From: Trichodelitschia bisporula
Taxonomy: Eukaryota > Ascomycota > Dothideomycetes > Phaeotrichales > Phaeotrichaceae
DNA: 64,000 nt
Reading direction: 5' to 3'
Assembly: GCA_010356995.1 (NCBI GenBank)
Contig: ML996691.1
Span: forward strand, 1 to 64,000
Shown: one piece after another, positions 42,101 to 56,153 of the stretch
Position numbering within the stretch: the stretch's first letter is position 1
Layout of the letters: each line of letters starts with the position of its first letter
The notes under the pieces: generated by a model
What the model was told of the DNA's origin: nothing
The model's input: only the letters and a program-made list of their open reading frames with translations
The model's database searches: none
Translations under genes and position numbers: made by a program

Positions 42101-42202
42101 GGAGGAGGGGTCGGCGAGGGGGGAGGATTGGGCGGGTTGGTTGTTGGGGCGGCGGCGGCCGGGGGTGGAGGGGGTGCCGCGGGAGCGGTGGGGGGAGGAC
42201 AT
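39101..42202 (-). CDS. MCM4: MCM4 replicative helicase subunit
   Basis: Three exons (42202-41917, 41873-39748, 39694-39101), introns 43 and 53 nt, give 1001 residues. The N-terminal 150 residues are disordered and rich in SP/TP sites (SSPHRSRGTPSTPGRRRP), as in Mcm4, the main Cdc7/CDK target of the complex. The zinc site is CAVC...CPRPGC. The AAA+ core has Walker A GDPSTAKSQ, Walker B CIDEFDKM, sensor NPIGSKYNPNLP and arginine finger SRFD. A winged-helix domain ends the protein. Mcm4 pairs with Mcm7 and Mcm6 in the CMG helicase. The first splice acceptor was set at 41874 because the nearer AG would bring an in-frame stop. Confidence 0.97.
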
Positions 42203-42486
42203 CGTGTGTTTGTGGTGTGGAATATGGGAGTTGAAGGGTATCGTGATGGGGTGTCGTGATGGTTGTGAGTATCGTGGGGGAGTGGAGGTGGAGGAGAGGG
42301 GGGAAGTGCAAAACGCGCGCGTCGCGCCAACGCGCACCCCGGTCGCGTCTTTCAATCAAGCCCGAGTGGGACTAGCGCTTTATCACGACGGGCATGACGG
42401 AACTGCCTCCCCCACCAAGAGCGGTGCAGATATCACTACTTCTGCTTGATCGACTCCACAAACGAATAATTCTCTCGACTGAAAAT
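42203..42486. promoter_or_regulatory. MCM4/TBCA divergent promoter with CGCG cluster
   Basis: ACGCGC at 42313, CGCGTCGCG at 42318-42326, ACGCGC at 42330 and GGTCGCGTC at 42341 form a dense MluI-box-like cluster 110-150 bp upstream of the MCM4 start. CGCGTCGCG is also found, on the other strand, in the SLD2 promoter. Confidence 0.5.
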
Positions 42487-42938
42487 ATGCCTCCCCCTTC
42501 AAAGCTCGCCATCGCCACCTCCTCGGTCCAGCGCCTCGTCAAGGAAGAGGCTAGCTACCACAAGGAGCTCGTGCAGCAAGAGGCCCGTATCGCCAAGCTC
42601 GAGAAGGGCAGCGATGATGAGAATGCTGAGTACCAGATGAAGCAGGAGGTAGAGATTCTGTCTTTCGTCTTCTATGAATGGTGCTCATCTAGACCCTTCA
42701 GCGGAAAGCGCTCGAAGAGACTCGCGCCGTCATCCCAACCGTCAAGGAGCGCATCCAAGCGGCGCTCACCGCGCTGGAGCAGCAACTGGTATGCCCAAGC
42801 CCATCCCTACATCCATCCTCCATACTCACAACCCAGGAAATCAACAAGGCCGAGGGCGCCCCCGCGGATACGGAACAGGTGGCCAAAGCCAAGGAAGTCG
42901 TAGCAGCAGCCTACACCGCCATCCGCGAAGTATCCTAG
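42487..42938 (+). CDS. RBL2: Tubulin-specific chaperone A (cofactor A, Rbl2)
   Basis: Three exons (42487-42648, 42693-42788, 42837-42938), introns 44 and 48 nt, give 119 residues, the size of cofactor A. The three-helix bundle reads KLAIATSSVQRLVKEEASYH, QEARIAKLEKG, TLQRKALEETRAVIPTVKER and EQVAKAKEVVAAAYTAIREV. Cofactor A captures beta-tubulin during folding and protects cells from free beta-tubulin. The stop codon is only 13 bp from that of the convergent THOC7 gene, so the two transcripts must overlap at their 3' ends. Confidence 0.92.
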
Positions 42939-42951
42939 ACCCTAGATAAAA

Positions 42952-43897
42952 CTACTCGTCCATCTGTTCCCCCTCCTCCTCCTCCCCCTCCTCCAGCACC
43001 GAACCCTGTGACTCCGCGCCCGTATACTCCCCCATCTCCACATCCGGTGTATCCAGCTTCTCAGGCGCCGGGCTCGCCCTCGCCGACACCACGAGCGGCA
43101 ACGGCCGTCCCGGCGCCAGCATAGGCACATCCGGCAACGGCGTCGCAGCATCCCCATCCCGCGGCGTGCCCACCAGACTCGGGCGCGCGCTCTCATCGTC
43201 ATCGCGCCGCTCCATGCCCTCCTTCCGCTCCGCCTCCTCCTTCTCATCCCGGATAAGCTCCAGCATGCGCCGCCCATCCTCCACAATCCGCCCAAATGCC
43301 TCGCGGCGCTCAGCCCATGTACGTGCGTATTCTTGGCTCTCCTGCTCCAGCTCCGCGATCTCGGTGTTCAGTTTCTCGAGCTGTGCGGCTTGGTCTTCGC
43401 GCGGGCGCAGCATGCGGTTACTCGTGATCCGCTCCGCGAGTTCGTCGTACGTCTTCCTTAGCTGCATAGTCGTGCGCGCACCATCAAGCTGCGTACGCAG
43501 TTCCGTAGTGTTCGCGCGGATAGCATCAGCCGCCCCCGTGATACGCAGCTTCTCCTCGGCATATCGCTTGCGCTCCTGCTCGTTGCTCGTGCGCAGCAGC
43601 TGGATGCGGACCATTGTGCTTTCCAGGGCGGCGAAGTCAAGGAGCATTTCTTCGCGGAATTGTTCGAGGGTGGCGAGGGACTCTTGCCGTGTGGCTTGGG
43701 AAGTCTGGGTCGGTGTCTTTAGTACGGGCGAGTCCGGGGCTAGGAGGCGCTTTGCGACACGTTGGAAGGGACGCTGCTCGATGCCCATGAGGCGGTTGGT
43801 GTGGAGTTTGTCTGGTGGGTTAGTGGTGGTTGGTGCGGTAGTGGAGCGACGAACCTTCATCTTGCTGGTCGAGCAGCCGGTAGTCGTAAGTAGTCAT
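42952..43897 (-). CDS. THOC7: THO complex subunit 7
   Basis: Exon 1 (43897-43855) and exon 2 (43811-42952) across a 43-nt intron give 300 residues. MTTYDYRLLDQQDEDKLHTN opens the protein. Long coiled coils follow (EQERKRYAEEKLRITGAADA, TTMQLRKTYDELAERITSNR, KLNTEIAELEQESQEYARTW), as in THOC7/Mft1. THO couples transcription to mRNA packaging and export. The C-terminal 90 residues are acidic and disordered, ending EEEEGEQMDE. The gene lies tail to tail with TBCA. Confidence 0.88.
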
Positions 43898-44090
43898 GGT
43901 TGTGGTGTGGGGTTGGTGTGGTTGTGGGAAATGTGGTACAGTCGGGACTCGAGATGAAGGTAGCGGAGGTTGGTGTCGCGTTTGACGGGCTTGGCAAGTC
44001 TGCTTTCAACCTCACCTCCGCGTTCCACACTTTGTCACCAACAACCATCGGCGCGATAAACACTCTCTCGATTACGGTAGACTCTAAGAT

Positions 44091-46044
<1,954 letters not shown>

Positions 46045-46338
46045 GTAGTAATGGTTTCGTAGTGCACAATATCCAAAACTATGGTGTTGAAATCGGGTGT
46101 TCGAATTTAGATGGTTAAATCGCCTTGTTTCCAACGACTTCAAAACCCGGCGTTGCACAGCCCTGCCATGCATCCCGCATGAACATCCCGCACATAGCGT
46201 GCCGCCACACCGACTCCTTGCACTGCAAGTCAAGGAGCCTCAGTCGCGCCCAGTGTACAACGGTACACCCCGCGATTCCCTGTTCTCTGCAAACTCAATT
46301 CCGACAGCAAATACCATTCTCTGCCGCCCTCGATCCTC

Positions 46339-47210
46339 ATGTCCTCCCGCGCCCGCACCCCCAGCACCTCCAGCGACTCCAAGGCGAAGAAGTGGCTGAA
46401 GCGCGGCAAGAGCGCCACAGCGCAGTCGGCGGGGGAGGCGTCGGACACCAACTCCAACGCTGCGACTCCGGGGACACCACTGCTGCCGAATCGCGACGTT
46501 GAGGCGGGACGACTGAAGAATAAGCCGAATAGGTATGTCCACCTGTCTCTCACAATGCCATCACTAACGGGGTAGACCAAACTTGCAACGCGTGAGTGCT
46601 GCGAAAAGCTTCCACACTGCCAGTGCATCGGATCGCGGTGCGAGCCGGACGGCTGCACTGAAGAGGCGGCTGAGCTGATAATGGACAGAACGCAGTTATG
46701 CCGCCGTTTAGCTTCTGGACGTTGGGGTGCATTTATGGCGCGACCAGTGTTGCTCTTGGAGCGTTCGGTGCACATGGACTCAAGCGTCGGATTACCGATC
46801 CGCAGAAGATTGCGAATTGGGGGACTGCGGCGCATTACCAGGTGCGCGAAGCCTCTCACCTTCCCCCTTCTACACCCATCGCCTTTCTGTAGCCTGCTGC
46901 TCGCCTGCCAGCTGCTGATCCGCTCTCCTGCTCGTCCCTTACCCGCCCTTTGCTCCCTCGCTGACCCTCGCGTACTTAGATGCTCCACTCCGGCATGCTC
47001 CTCCTGACCGCAAGCGTAGCACCCAAAAACACAATCGCCGCCTCTCTCTTCGCAGCCGGCATGCTCGGCTTCAGCGGTAGCATCTACCTGCTCGTACTCG
47101 ACCCGCAGCGCTTCAAGTGGCTCGGGCCCGTGACGCCGCTGGGCGGGCTGTGTCTAATTGGGGGATGGGTGGCGCTGGCGTTTGGGAAGCGGATTCCGTT
47201 GAGGATGTAG
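46339..47210 (+). CDS. DUF423/TMEM256-like small membrane protein with N-terminal extension
   Basis: Four exons (46339-46532, 46576-46591, 46689-46841, 46980-47210), introns 43, 97 and 138 nt, give 197 residues. The C-terminal 120 residues form a four-helix membrane domain: FSFWTLGCIYGATSVALGAF, GAHGLKRR, QKIANWGTAAHYQMLHSGML and LGGLCLIGGWVALAFGKR, matching DUF423. The first 70 residues are basic, Ser-rich and disordered. They join in frame through good GTATGT and GTGAGT donors, but an alternative short form could start at the ATG at 46698. DUF423 function is unknown; the family is found from bacteria to mitochondria. Confidence 0.68.
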
Positions 47211-48059
47211 CGCTGTGATGCGCGAATGAGTAGGTTGAGCAATTCTACTTCTTGAGTTAAGAGAGTGTGGCTGTGCGGGTGTGGCGGTGCTGTGATGTGA
47301 GGCGTGATGGGTGGACGACTTCACTTCTAGGCCGATATCAGCATCTGTTGATTGCCCGCTTTGGTCCGCGCTCTGTGGTCAAGTCTTTAGTCCTATCTGC
47401 TCTGTGCACATTGACCGTCTAGACTAAACATAGGCCGTCATCGTATCGCCGGCGGAGCCCATTCTCCGCGCGCAGATTGCCCGTTCGAGCATATTATGGC
47501 CAACGTCGCCAACGGTGCCAATGGCTGGACAATGCACACTATTCTAGGCATCATGTTATCTAGGCAAGATACTCGGTATCTCGGTAGAGGCTCTAGATAT
47601 CCGATAAACAGGTCCCCTCGAGTATCCGCATCGATCCCGCACCCCTACACTCACCTCCATAGATCACGACCCATCCGAACTAAATACCGACAAACAGCTC
47701 ATCCGTATATTTCGCAGCAATCAAGTCTGGGTAATCCCACAGGTACACTCCCATCCACTCCGCCCATGAAACGACCCCCCGAACCCCAGCGTCGCAAACG
47801 CACTCTCGAATAGATTACCTCGCCCAGCCCTGATTACCCGCATAATCCGTCCTACACCCAGCTATCAGGCAATATACCCGCGCCTGCATCCCAAATTGCG
47901 CACTCAAACGGATAGCCAGGTACCATTGGCGTAAAAGCGCAGGCGCCGGGCGCGGCACGCAGGCACGCAGTGCCTTTCATGCCGCCGCCACCCGTCCCCG
48001 TCCTCAACTATCACCATCCTTTGGCGTTGTAGGTGGTATCACTGTCCTTCACCGTCACC
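47211..48059. other. Intergenic, nothing recognised
   Basis: An 849-bp stretch. Short protein-like scraps appear on the minus strand (for example WAEWMGVYLWDYPDLIAAKY around 47745), but stops and missing splice sites prevent a gene model. It may be an eroded gene. Confidence 0.4.
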
Positions 48060-50638
48060 ATGGCGCCGCATCCCTACGCCCCCGTCACCGCAGAGGCCGA
48101 CCTCCTCATTCCCATGGACGAGAAGTTCGAGCCCCTCGAGGAGCGCCCCCGCTGGAGCCGCAAGGTCGCCGGAGTCTTTGGCGTTGCCACCCTCGCGTTA
48201 ATCGGCTTCTGCGCCGTGGCTGGAGGTACGTTTACGCCTAGCAGAGTAGCGAGTAAGGCTAACCGCCCCAGCACGCATGAAAAACTGCGCGCACCATCCC
48301 ACGCCGACCAAGTTCGCCCGCGTCGTGGAGGACATCGGCACCGCCCCGCCAGCCCCGCACTCGTCCGTCCGCCGGTTTGCAGACGCGAATGCTACGTGTA
48401 CCACTGCGACCTGCCTCGCCTGGGCCGCGGGCATGAAAGCCAACCTCGCGCCGAACTACACCGCCATCGACCCGTGCACCAACTTCGACGACTACGTGTG
48501 CGGCGGGTGGCGCGCGTCGCACGACTACCGCGCGTCGCAGAGCAGCGTGTCCGTCGGCAGCGTCATGGACGACGTGAGCCGCGACCTGCTGCACGCCATT
48601 CTCGAGGCGCCGTATGCGGAGAACGCGACGTTTGCCGGTGCGGCCAGGGCGGTGGATAAGGAGAACTTTGCCAAGATGCAGACTGCGTACAAGACGTGCT
48701 TGGATGAGGATAGGATTAGGGCGGCGGGGGTGGAGCCGTTGAGGAAGATTCTGGCGGAGTTTGACGCGGTGTTTCCGCTTGAGAAGCCGAAGGATGCTGG
48801 GGCGGATGAGTTGACGCAGACGCATATCTGGCTAATGCGCAATGGCGTTGGCGGCTTTGTGAGTGCTGAGCCTGAAGTAAGTCCCCCATTTTCCCCGCTG
48901 ATGCTGTGTCTAAGATACGTGCGCGTGCGAAGGCGGATGATAAGAGTCCGGATGAGAATGTGATTTTTGTGGGTGGGGGAGATGTTGGGCTGCCGAGTAA
49001 GGAGTACTACGATAAGAAGGCTGTGGTGGCGAATTACACCCGCACAATGGCGCAGATGGCGACGATTATCAAGACCGGCGTGCCGATTACGAATGAGACG
49101 ATTACGAAGCCGGTCGACCAGGCCCTGCTCGACGAAGCGGCCAAGATCGTCGAGCTCGAGGCACGCATCGCACGCGCATCGCCGGATCGGGACACGGTCG
49201 GCAAAGTCACAGTAAGTCCTCTCCCCCGTCGCGCCCGCCACCGCCGCTGACAAGCAGTACTACTACAACCCGTCCACGCCCGAAGCCATCGAAAAACTCG
49301 TCCCAGAGATCCACCTACGCACCTACCTCGCCGCCAACCTGCCCGCCAACTACACCGTGAAGCGGGTGATTCTCAGCGACCCGTGGTACTTCGGCAACCT
49401 CTCCTCTATCCTAACCAGTACGCCGCGGCCGGTCCTCCACGCCTATTTCCGTTCCCGCCTGGTGAGTTCCTGGGCTGGGCGCCTGCATAAGGATTTCAGG
49501 TACCCGGCGAAGGCGTTTGGGAATGCGCTCGCGGGGCGCAATCCGGATGCTGAGGCTGAGCGCTGGCGTACGTGTCTCAGCGAGGTGGACGGCACGCTCG
49601 GGTGGCTGCTTTCCGCCGCCTACGTCGAGCGGGCATTTTCCCCAGAGGCCAAGGAGCTGGGCGATCGGATTGTGCGGGATATTAAGAATATCTTCTCCGA
49701 GCGGCTGAAGGGGTTCGATTGGATGAGCGACGCGGTCAAAACGGCGGCGGCGAAGAAGGTGGTCAATATTATCCAGAAGGTTGGGTATCCGACTGCTAGC
49801 CCGAATGTCATGGATCCGGAGGATCTGCGGAAGTGGTATGCGAAGCTGGAGGTTGGCGAAAGCTACTTCGAGAATGGGCGCGCGTATGGCAATTTCGGCC
49901 GTGAGAAGGCGTGGGCCGACTTTTTGAAGCCGGTGGATCGGAATCGTTGGGGCATGGTGGGTACCCTCGCCCCCCTACTGTCTCTCCTGACTAACGTGCC
50001 GCCAGACTGCCCCGACCGTCAACGCCTACTACTCTCCCTCCGGCAACGAAATCGTCTTCCCAGCCGGCATAATGCAGCTCCCCGTCTTCGGCGTCGACCT
50101 GCCGGAATACGTCTCCTACGGCGCGTTCGGCAGCGTCGCGGGCCACGAACTGACGCACGGGTTCGACAACGACGGGAGCCACTACGATGAAACCGGGAAG
50201 TATGCGGAGTGGTGGGATAACACCACGCTGGCGAACTTCGACGCCCGCACGCAGTGCTTCGTGGACCAGTACTCGAAGTTCACGATCCCGGGGCTGGACG
50301 GCGAGCCGCTGCATATCAACGGCCGCCTCACATTAGGCGAAAACATCGCCGACGCTGGCGGGCTGACGGCTAGCTACAGTGCGTGGAAGAAGAGGGATGC
50401 GGCGAAGGCGGATTTACTGATTCCCGGGTTGGAGAAGTGGTCCAAGGAGCAGCTTTTCTTTGTGAGTTATGCGAATTGGTGGTGTGGGAAGGTGAGGCCG
50501 GCGCAGGCGGTGAATTATGTGTATACGGATGCGCATAGTCCGGCGGATAAGCGAATTTTGGGGACGATGGCGAATTCGAAGGGGTTTAGGGAGGCGTTTA
50601 ATTGCCCGACGAAGCAGCCTACTTGTGAATTGTGGTAG
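48060..50638 (+). CDS. M13-family zinc metallopeptidase (neprilysin/ECE-like), membrane-anchored
   Basis: Five exons (48060-48225, 48272-48876, 48915-49211, 49258-49956, 50006-50638), introns 46, 38, 46 and 49 nt, give 799 residues. One hydrophobic segment (KVAGVFGVATLALIGFCAVA) near residue 45 makes a type II anchor. The ectodomain has CTNFDDYVCGGW near its start, VNAYYSPSGNEIVFPAGIMQ, the zinc motif GHELTHGFDNDG, ENIADAGGL and the C-terminal CELW. These proteases trim extracellular or secretory peptides. The acceptor of exon 4 lies within AAGCAGTAC; using 49254 instead would add one Gln. Confidence 0.93.
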
Positions 50639-51034
50639 GGGGTGGTGGAAGTGAGGGAGGCGAAGAGAAGGGGTAGAGTGGTGAAGTAGAATTCCTAGCA
50701 GTATTCCTCGATTGATGTGTCTGAGTTCTCGTATTCTTAATATGCTGTCCAGCCCCGGACCGGTCGTATATGATCTCGGCCCGTGCGGTCGCCCGGCCTC
50801 GTAGCGATATTGCCCAGCCGAGCAGAGTGGTCACTGCCGGAATACGGACGTCTCCTAGCGAGCCGACGCGGGATCTAGGGCTGGCACTTTGGATCTATGA
50901 ACCGACACGCATCCCGGATTGCGGTTCGGCCGTACTGGCGGCGCATCTACTCCGCTCATATTCCAGTGAGTCCCATCGCGCGCGCGATGTAATCGTGGTC
51001 ATATGCATCCTCGACTTTCCCATCGCTCGTCGCG
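50639..51034. other. Intergenic, nothing recognised
   Basis: A 396-bp gap that should contain the M13 terminator and the promoter of the flavoenzyme gene. No motif is recognised. Confidence 0.5.
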
Positions 51035-52827
51035 ATGCCCTCATGTACCGTCTTCCTCACGCTATCGCTTTTCCTACAGCTAGTAATTGCCCTAAAGCGA
51101 GAAGCTAAAGCCGTACTCTCTGTCCATCTCTGCCTCGCTCCCGAGCTAACAGCTTAGTACCTCCCTAATTCACCCCCGGAATCAGCTTGGTCCACCCTCT
51201 CCACCTCCCTCACCAACCCCCTAATCACCACCACCCTCCCCTTCGCCCCTTGCCATGCTCCTAATCCAGACCAGCCCACCTGCATCGCCGCAGCTCGAAC
51301 ATCAACCTACGACCACCCCGCCCTCATCCGCTCAGACTGGTGGACAGGCTGGACCTGTCCCACCACTTACTCCCCTATCACAAACTGCACCCTCGGCGCC
51401 TACCCCTCCCGCGTCGTTCGCGCAACCTCCGAAGCAGACATCATCGCCGCCCTCCGCTTCGCCACAAAATGGCGCGTACGCATCGCAATCAAAAACACAG
51501 GCCACGACTTCCTCGGCCGCAACATCGGCTACGAATCTCTAAGCATCTGGACCCACCACCTCCGCGGCATATCCTTCTCCGCCAACTGGACTCCCCCCTC
51601 CGCACCGCCGGACTGGCCTCCGGAAAGCGTAGTCCACGTCTCAGCCGGCGAACCCTGGCGCGCCGTGTCCCGCGCTGCGTATGCCGCCGGTAAACTCGTC
51701 GTCGGAGGCGCGAATCCGGATGTTGGTGCGGCGGGGGGGTGGATTTTGGGGGGTGGGCATAGTCCGCTGAGTACGGCGTTTGGGCTGGGGGTTGATCAGG
51801 TGCGTGCTATGAGGGTGGTTCTGCCTAACGGCACGGCCGTAACCGCGTCTCCGTTTAGCTGTCCCGATGTGTTTTGGGCGCTGCGCGGGGGCGGGGGCGG
51901 CACGTTCGGCGTGCTCACGCAGGTGACGTACCGCACGCACGACCCTGGGTCCCTACATGCCGTGCGGCTGGTGGCGACGCCGGGCGAGGGTGATTTTGTA
52001 GCCGCGATGGCATGGGTGCTTGGGTTAGCTGGGGAATGGGCGGAGAAGGGAGTGGGGGGGTATCCGATCCTGCACGCGGGGCGGTATGAGGGGGTTTTTA
52101 TCGCGCCGGGCGTGGAGAGGGGTGTGTTGGACTCCCTATTTGCGGAGGTGGTGGCGGGGTTGAGGGAGAGGGGTGTGCTGGCCAGTGTGACTCCGTTTGA
52201 TAGTGGCATTGTGAGCTGGATGCTCGGCAACTCCGCCATTCCACACGCGGGGACTGGTTTAAAGACAGGGACGGGGGTTATGGGCTCGCGGTTACTGAGT
52301 CGGGAGGCGTTGGCGGATGAAGAGCGTGTAGCGGAGGTGCTGAGGCGGGCGTTTGAGGGGGGGTATATTGTTGAACCGTTCGTTGTAGCGGGGGGCGCGG
52401 TGGGGAAGACCGGGGCGGAAGAGATGGGAATTAATCCGGATTGGAGGGGCGCGGTTATGCATCTTACGCTGCTGGATGGGGGGAGTGATGCGTACAACCA
52501 GACGGGGAAAGTGGTGGAGGCGTATGCGCGAATGCAGGATGATATGGTCCCGTTGCTGGAGAGGTTGGGGGGGAATAAGGGGGCGTATGTTAATGAGGTG
52601 AGTTGGACCTACGGGTGGGATAAGGAGGAGGCTGATGGGGACAGGCATCGTACCGCGAGCCGGACTGGCAGGAGACCTTCTGGGGCGCGAATTATCCGCG
52701 CTTGCTGGAGATCAAGCGCGCGTTGGATCCGAATAACACGCTGTGGTGTTATCCGTGTGTGGGGTCGGAGGCGCTGGTACTGGAGCCGGATGGGAAGTTG
52801 TATTACCCGGAGGAGAGGGAAGGATAG
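51035..52827 (+). CDS. Secreted FAD-linked oxidoreductase, berberine-bridge-enzyme type
   Basis: Three exons (51035-51112, 51158-52597, 52645-52827), introns 45 and 47 nt, give 566 residues. Exon 1 encodes a signal peptide, MPSCTVFLTLSLFLQLVIAL. The FAD domain has KNTGHDFLGRN, with the likely covalent His at 142, then VSAGEPWRAV, GGWILGGGHSPLSTAFGLGV and DVFWALRGGGGGTFGVLTQV. The BBE tail reads YREPDWQETFWGANYPRLLE and DPNNTLWCYPCVGSE, typical of this family. Such enzymes oxidise alcohols, sugars or alkaloid-like substrates with O2; the substrate here is unknown. There is no clustered biosynthetic gene nearby. Confidence 0.9.
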
Positions 52828-52987
52828 AGGCAGACTCAGATATGAAGGCGTAGAGGCTGGATGGCAGATTAGCAGCACGAGGCAGTATTCACACCCACTG
52901 CCAACGACGGCGCTGAAACAAGGCGTATATATCCCTTCGCCTTCCGCTAGCCAACCCGCCACCCAATGCCCCAGAAGAGATATGGTA

Positions 52988-55900
52988 TCATACACTCGCA
53001 CTATACCCCCTCGGCCCTTCCTTCACCCTCTTCAGATACTTCCTCCCCTCATCCGCCCAAAAAACACAACTCGCCAGCACCACCAACAACCCCAAGTCCC
53101 CGAGCCCCAGCGCCTCAGTCTGAAAAATCCTCTGCAGCGGGGGCGCATAAATAACCAGCCCCTGCCCGACCAAACTCCCCGCAACGGCATAGTTGAACAT
53201 CTTGTTCTCGAACACGCCGATCTCGCCCCGAAGTACCGATTTGGCTTCGGACCGGCAGGTGAGCGCGTTGAACATGTCGAACAGCACGAAGCACGTGAAG
53301 GTCATGGTTGTGTCGCGGGCCGTGACTTTGCCGTCGGCGCTCATTTCGCGGATGTAGATGGCGAGCGTGCCGAGCATGATGATGGCGGCGGACTGGAAGA
53401 CGCGTTGCAGCAGGGCGCGGGTGAGGATGCGCGCGTGGCGGTCGCGGGGGGGGCGGGACATGACGGCGGGGTCGACGGGTTCGACGCCGAGGGATTGCGC
53501 GGGGGGGCCATCCATGAGGATATCTAGACGCATTAGCATGTCCAGTATCAAAAAGAGAGGGAAAAAACGTACTGATCCACAGAATCTGCATCGCATTAAG
53601 CGGATTCTTGAACCCAAACACCGTGCTAATAAGCACCAGACTCAGCGCCGCCGCGCTGGTACTCAACTGAAACGTCAAAAAGTTCTGAATGTTGTAAAAG
53701 ATCCCCTTCCCCTCCTCAATCGCATTGAGAATCGTCGAGAAGTCGTCGTCCGTGAGAATCATATCCGCCGCCTCCTTCGCCACATCCGTCCCCATTTTCC
53801 CCATCGAGATCCCAATATCTGCCTTCTTCAGCGCGGGCGCATCATTGACCCCATCCCCCGTCATAGCCACGACATCACCGCGCGCCTGCAGCGCCCGCAC
53901 AATCTTCAGTTTATGCTCCGGGCTCGTCCGCGCAAAGATCGTCGTCGTGGCAATCGCCTGCGCCAGCTCCTGGTCCGTCATGCGGTCGAGCTGGTCGCCG
54001 CGCAGCACGCTGTGACCAAGCGAACTGCCTACTGGAATACCCAGTTTGCGCCCAATTGCAATCGCCGTGTTCTCCGCGTCGCCCGTAATCATCTTGACCT
54101 TGACGCCGCCCGCCATGAGCCGGCGAATCGAGCGGTCGACGCCCTTGCGCGGCGGGTCGTTCATGCCCACCAGCCCCGCAAACACGAGCCCGTGGTACAC
54201 ATCCTCGTCCTTGGTGCCCTTGGCCGGCGTGAATACCGCGGACGCAGGCGTCGAGTTCCCACTCCGCGACGAGCGGATCGACGAGCTGACGCGCGAGTCG
54301 CGGATAGCCCCGCTCGCAAAGCCGAGCACTCGGAGACCCTCGTTGGCCATAGCATCGGCCGCGGCAATAGCCTCGGAGCGGCACTTCTGATCCAAAATGA
54401 TTTCGCGCCCGTCGGCGGCAATGTACGTATCGCAGCGCAGGAGCACCTGCTCGAGCGCGCCCTTAATGTAGGCAAAGTCCGAGCCGGAGGTGTCTTCCGA
54501 CCCTTGGATCACGACGCCCATCCACTTGCGCTCGGAGCTAAAGGGCGTTTCAAAGCGGCGCGTGCCGATGCGGCTGCGCACGTCGTCCTCGCCAAAGGCG
54601 TCTAGGAGGTCGAGGAGCGCTACGTCTGTGGGCTGGCCGGCCCAGCGGCTCTTTGCCAGCGCATCGTCGCCGAGGTTGGAGAGGACGGAGGCAGTCGAGC
54701 CGCTGCCGACGAGGCGGCCGTGGTTGACGATGTTGCCGATGCGGAGGATGGTGCGGGTGGGCGAGTCGAGCGATGTTGAGCCTTGCTTGTGCGTGACGTC
54801 CATGGGTTTCTTTTCGTCGAAGTGCCACAGCTTGGTGACGGTCATGTGGTTGGCGGTCAGGGTGCCCGTCTTGTCGGTACAAACTACGTTGACGGATCCG
54901 AGTGTCTCGACGCTGGGCAGTCGGCGCACGATGGCGTCACGCTTCGACATGCGCAGTACGCCGAGCGCGAGTGTGACGGTAACAATGATTGGCAGGCCCT
55001 CGGGAATAGCCGCTACGGCGAGGGAAACGCCAATCTGGAACATCTCGAGAAACTCCCATCCCCGCCACAGCCCGAGGATCATGATAAACGCAATGACGCC
55101 GAACGACATGTAGCTCAAGTCCTTGCCGAGACGGTCCATTGACAGCTGTAGCGGTGTGCGCGGGCTCTCGATTTCTTGCAATGATGCCGAAATAGCGCCG
55201 AATTCCGTGTTGCCGCCCGTGCCGATAACAATGCCCTGTCCGTAGCCGGAGCGAACTAACGTCCCCATAAAGGCGATGTTGTGCTGGTCGTTGAGCCGGA
55301 TATCGGCGCCCACGGTGCCCGTCGCTGGCGACGCGTAGAACGGCGTCTGTGTGCCGGAAGGGCCACTCGACGCCAGTTGGTCCGGCACCTTGTGGACCGC
55401 CTCATTCTCGCCCGTCAGGTTCGACTCGTCAATGGCAAGGTCTGCCGCGTGTGTGATGCGGATGTCGGCGGGGATGCGGTCACCTGTGTGGAAGAGTACC
55501 AAGTCGCCCGGTACCAGCTGCGACGCCGGGACCGTCGTCGAAAGGGTTTCGGCTGCCTCCAGAGACTCCTGTGTGTCGAGCACCTCCAGCTCAACATCCC
55601 CCTCTTTCGGTTGCGGCGAGCGCACGCGCAGTTGGCCGTCGTTGCGGATAATGTGGGCAAAGTGCGGCACAAGTGAGTTGAGCGCCTCTAAGGACTTTTC
55701 CGAGCGGTACTCCTGCACGAAGCCGACTGTGACAACGATGGTGACGGCTACGGCTATGCTGACTGCATCCTCGAGGTTGCCCATGAGGAAGGATATGGCC
55801 GCCGATCCGAGCAGTAGTAATATCAGTGTCTCCTTGAACTGCTTCACGAAACGTAACCAAAGCGGCTCTGGCTCCTCGTGCGGCAGCTCGTTCGAGCCAT

Positions 55901-56153
55901 GGGTGAGAAGACGCGCGGTCGCCTCCGAATGTGTAAGCCCATGCTTGAGGGAAGTCGTCAGGCGGTCGACCGTCTGCTGTGGGGTCAACTGTGAGAACTC
56001 GGATGTGGTGTTCTAGGCAGGTAAGCGGCGCGACGCGACGGAAAACGGCAAGCTTACAGAGGCGCCTGGCCGGCGCACGGCGGGCAGCGGCGACGACGAG
56101 CGCGAGGCCGAGGCATGTGGAAGAGGAAGACTCGGAGTTGCCGCTCTGGACAT
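52988..56153 (-). CDS. PMR1: PMR1-type Golgi Ca2+/Mn2+ P-type ATPase
   Basis: Three exons (56153-56058, 55988-53573, 53523-52988), introns 69 and 49 nt, give 1015 residues. P-type ATPase marks are all present: TGEN actuator loop, PEGLPIIV in the fourth helix, phosphorylation site [20 protein letters not shown] and hinge [11 protein letters not shown]. The segment [20 protein letters not shown] followed by [19 protein letters not shown] is specific to the secretory-pathway (SPCA/PMR1) branch. The enzyme loads calcium and manganese into the Golgi for glycosylation. The N-terminal exon is Ser/Pro/Arg-rich; its ATG at 56153 is the only start that splices in frame. Confidence 0.93.

Noticed and set aside
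47500-48000. Minus-strand protein-like scraps such as YPFECAIWDAGAGILPDSW
   Set aside because: The pieces lie in different frames, with no splice sites that join them into one protein.
52828-53527. Continuation of the flavoenzyme frame without splicing
   Set aside because: Splicing at 52598-52644 restores the conserved BBE tail and a stop at 52825-52827; the unspliced frame runs antisense to the PMR1 gene.
53358-54605. Long Arg-rich plus-strand frame over the PMR1 gene
   Set aside because: Antisense shadow of a well-conserved P-type ATPase.
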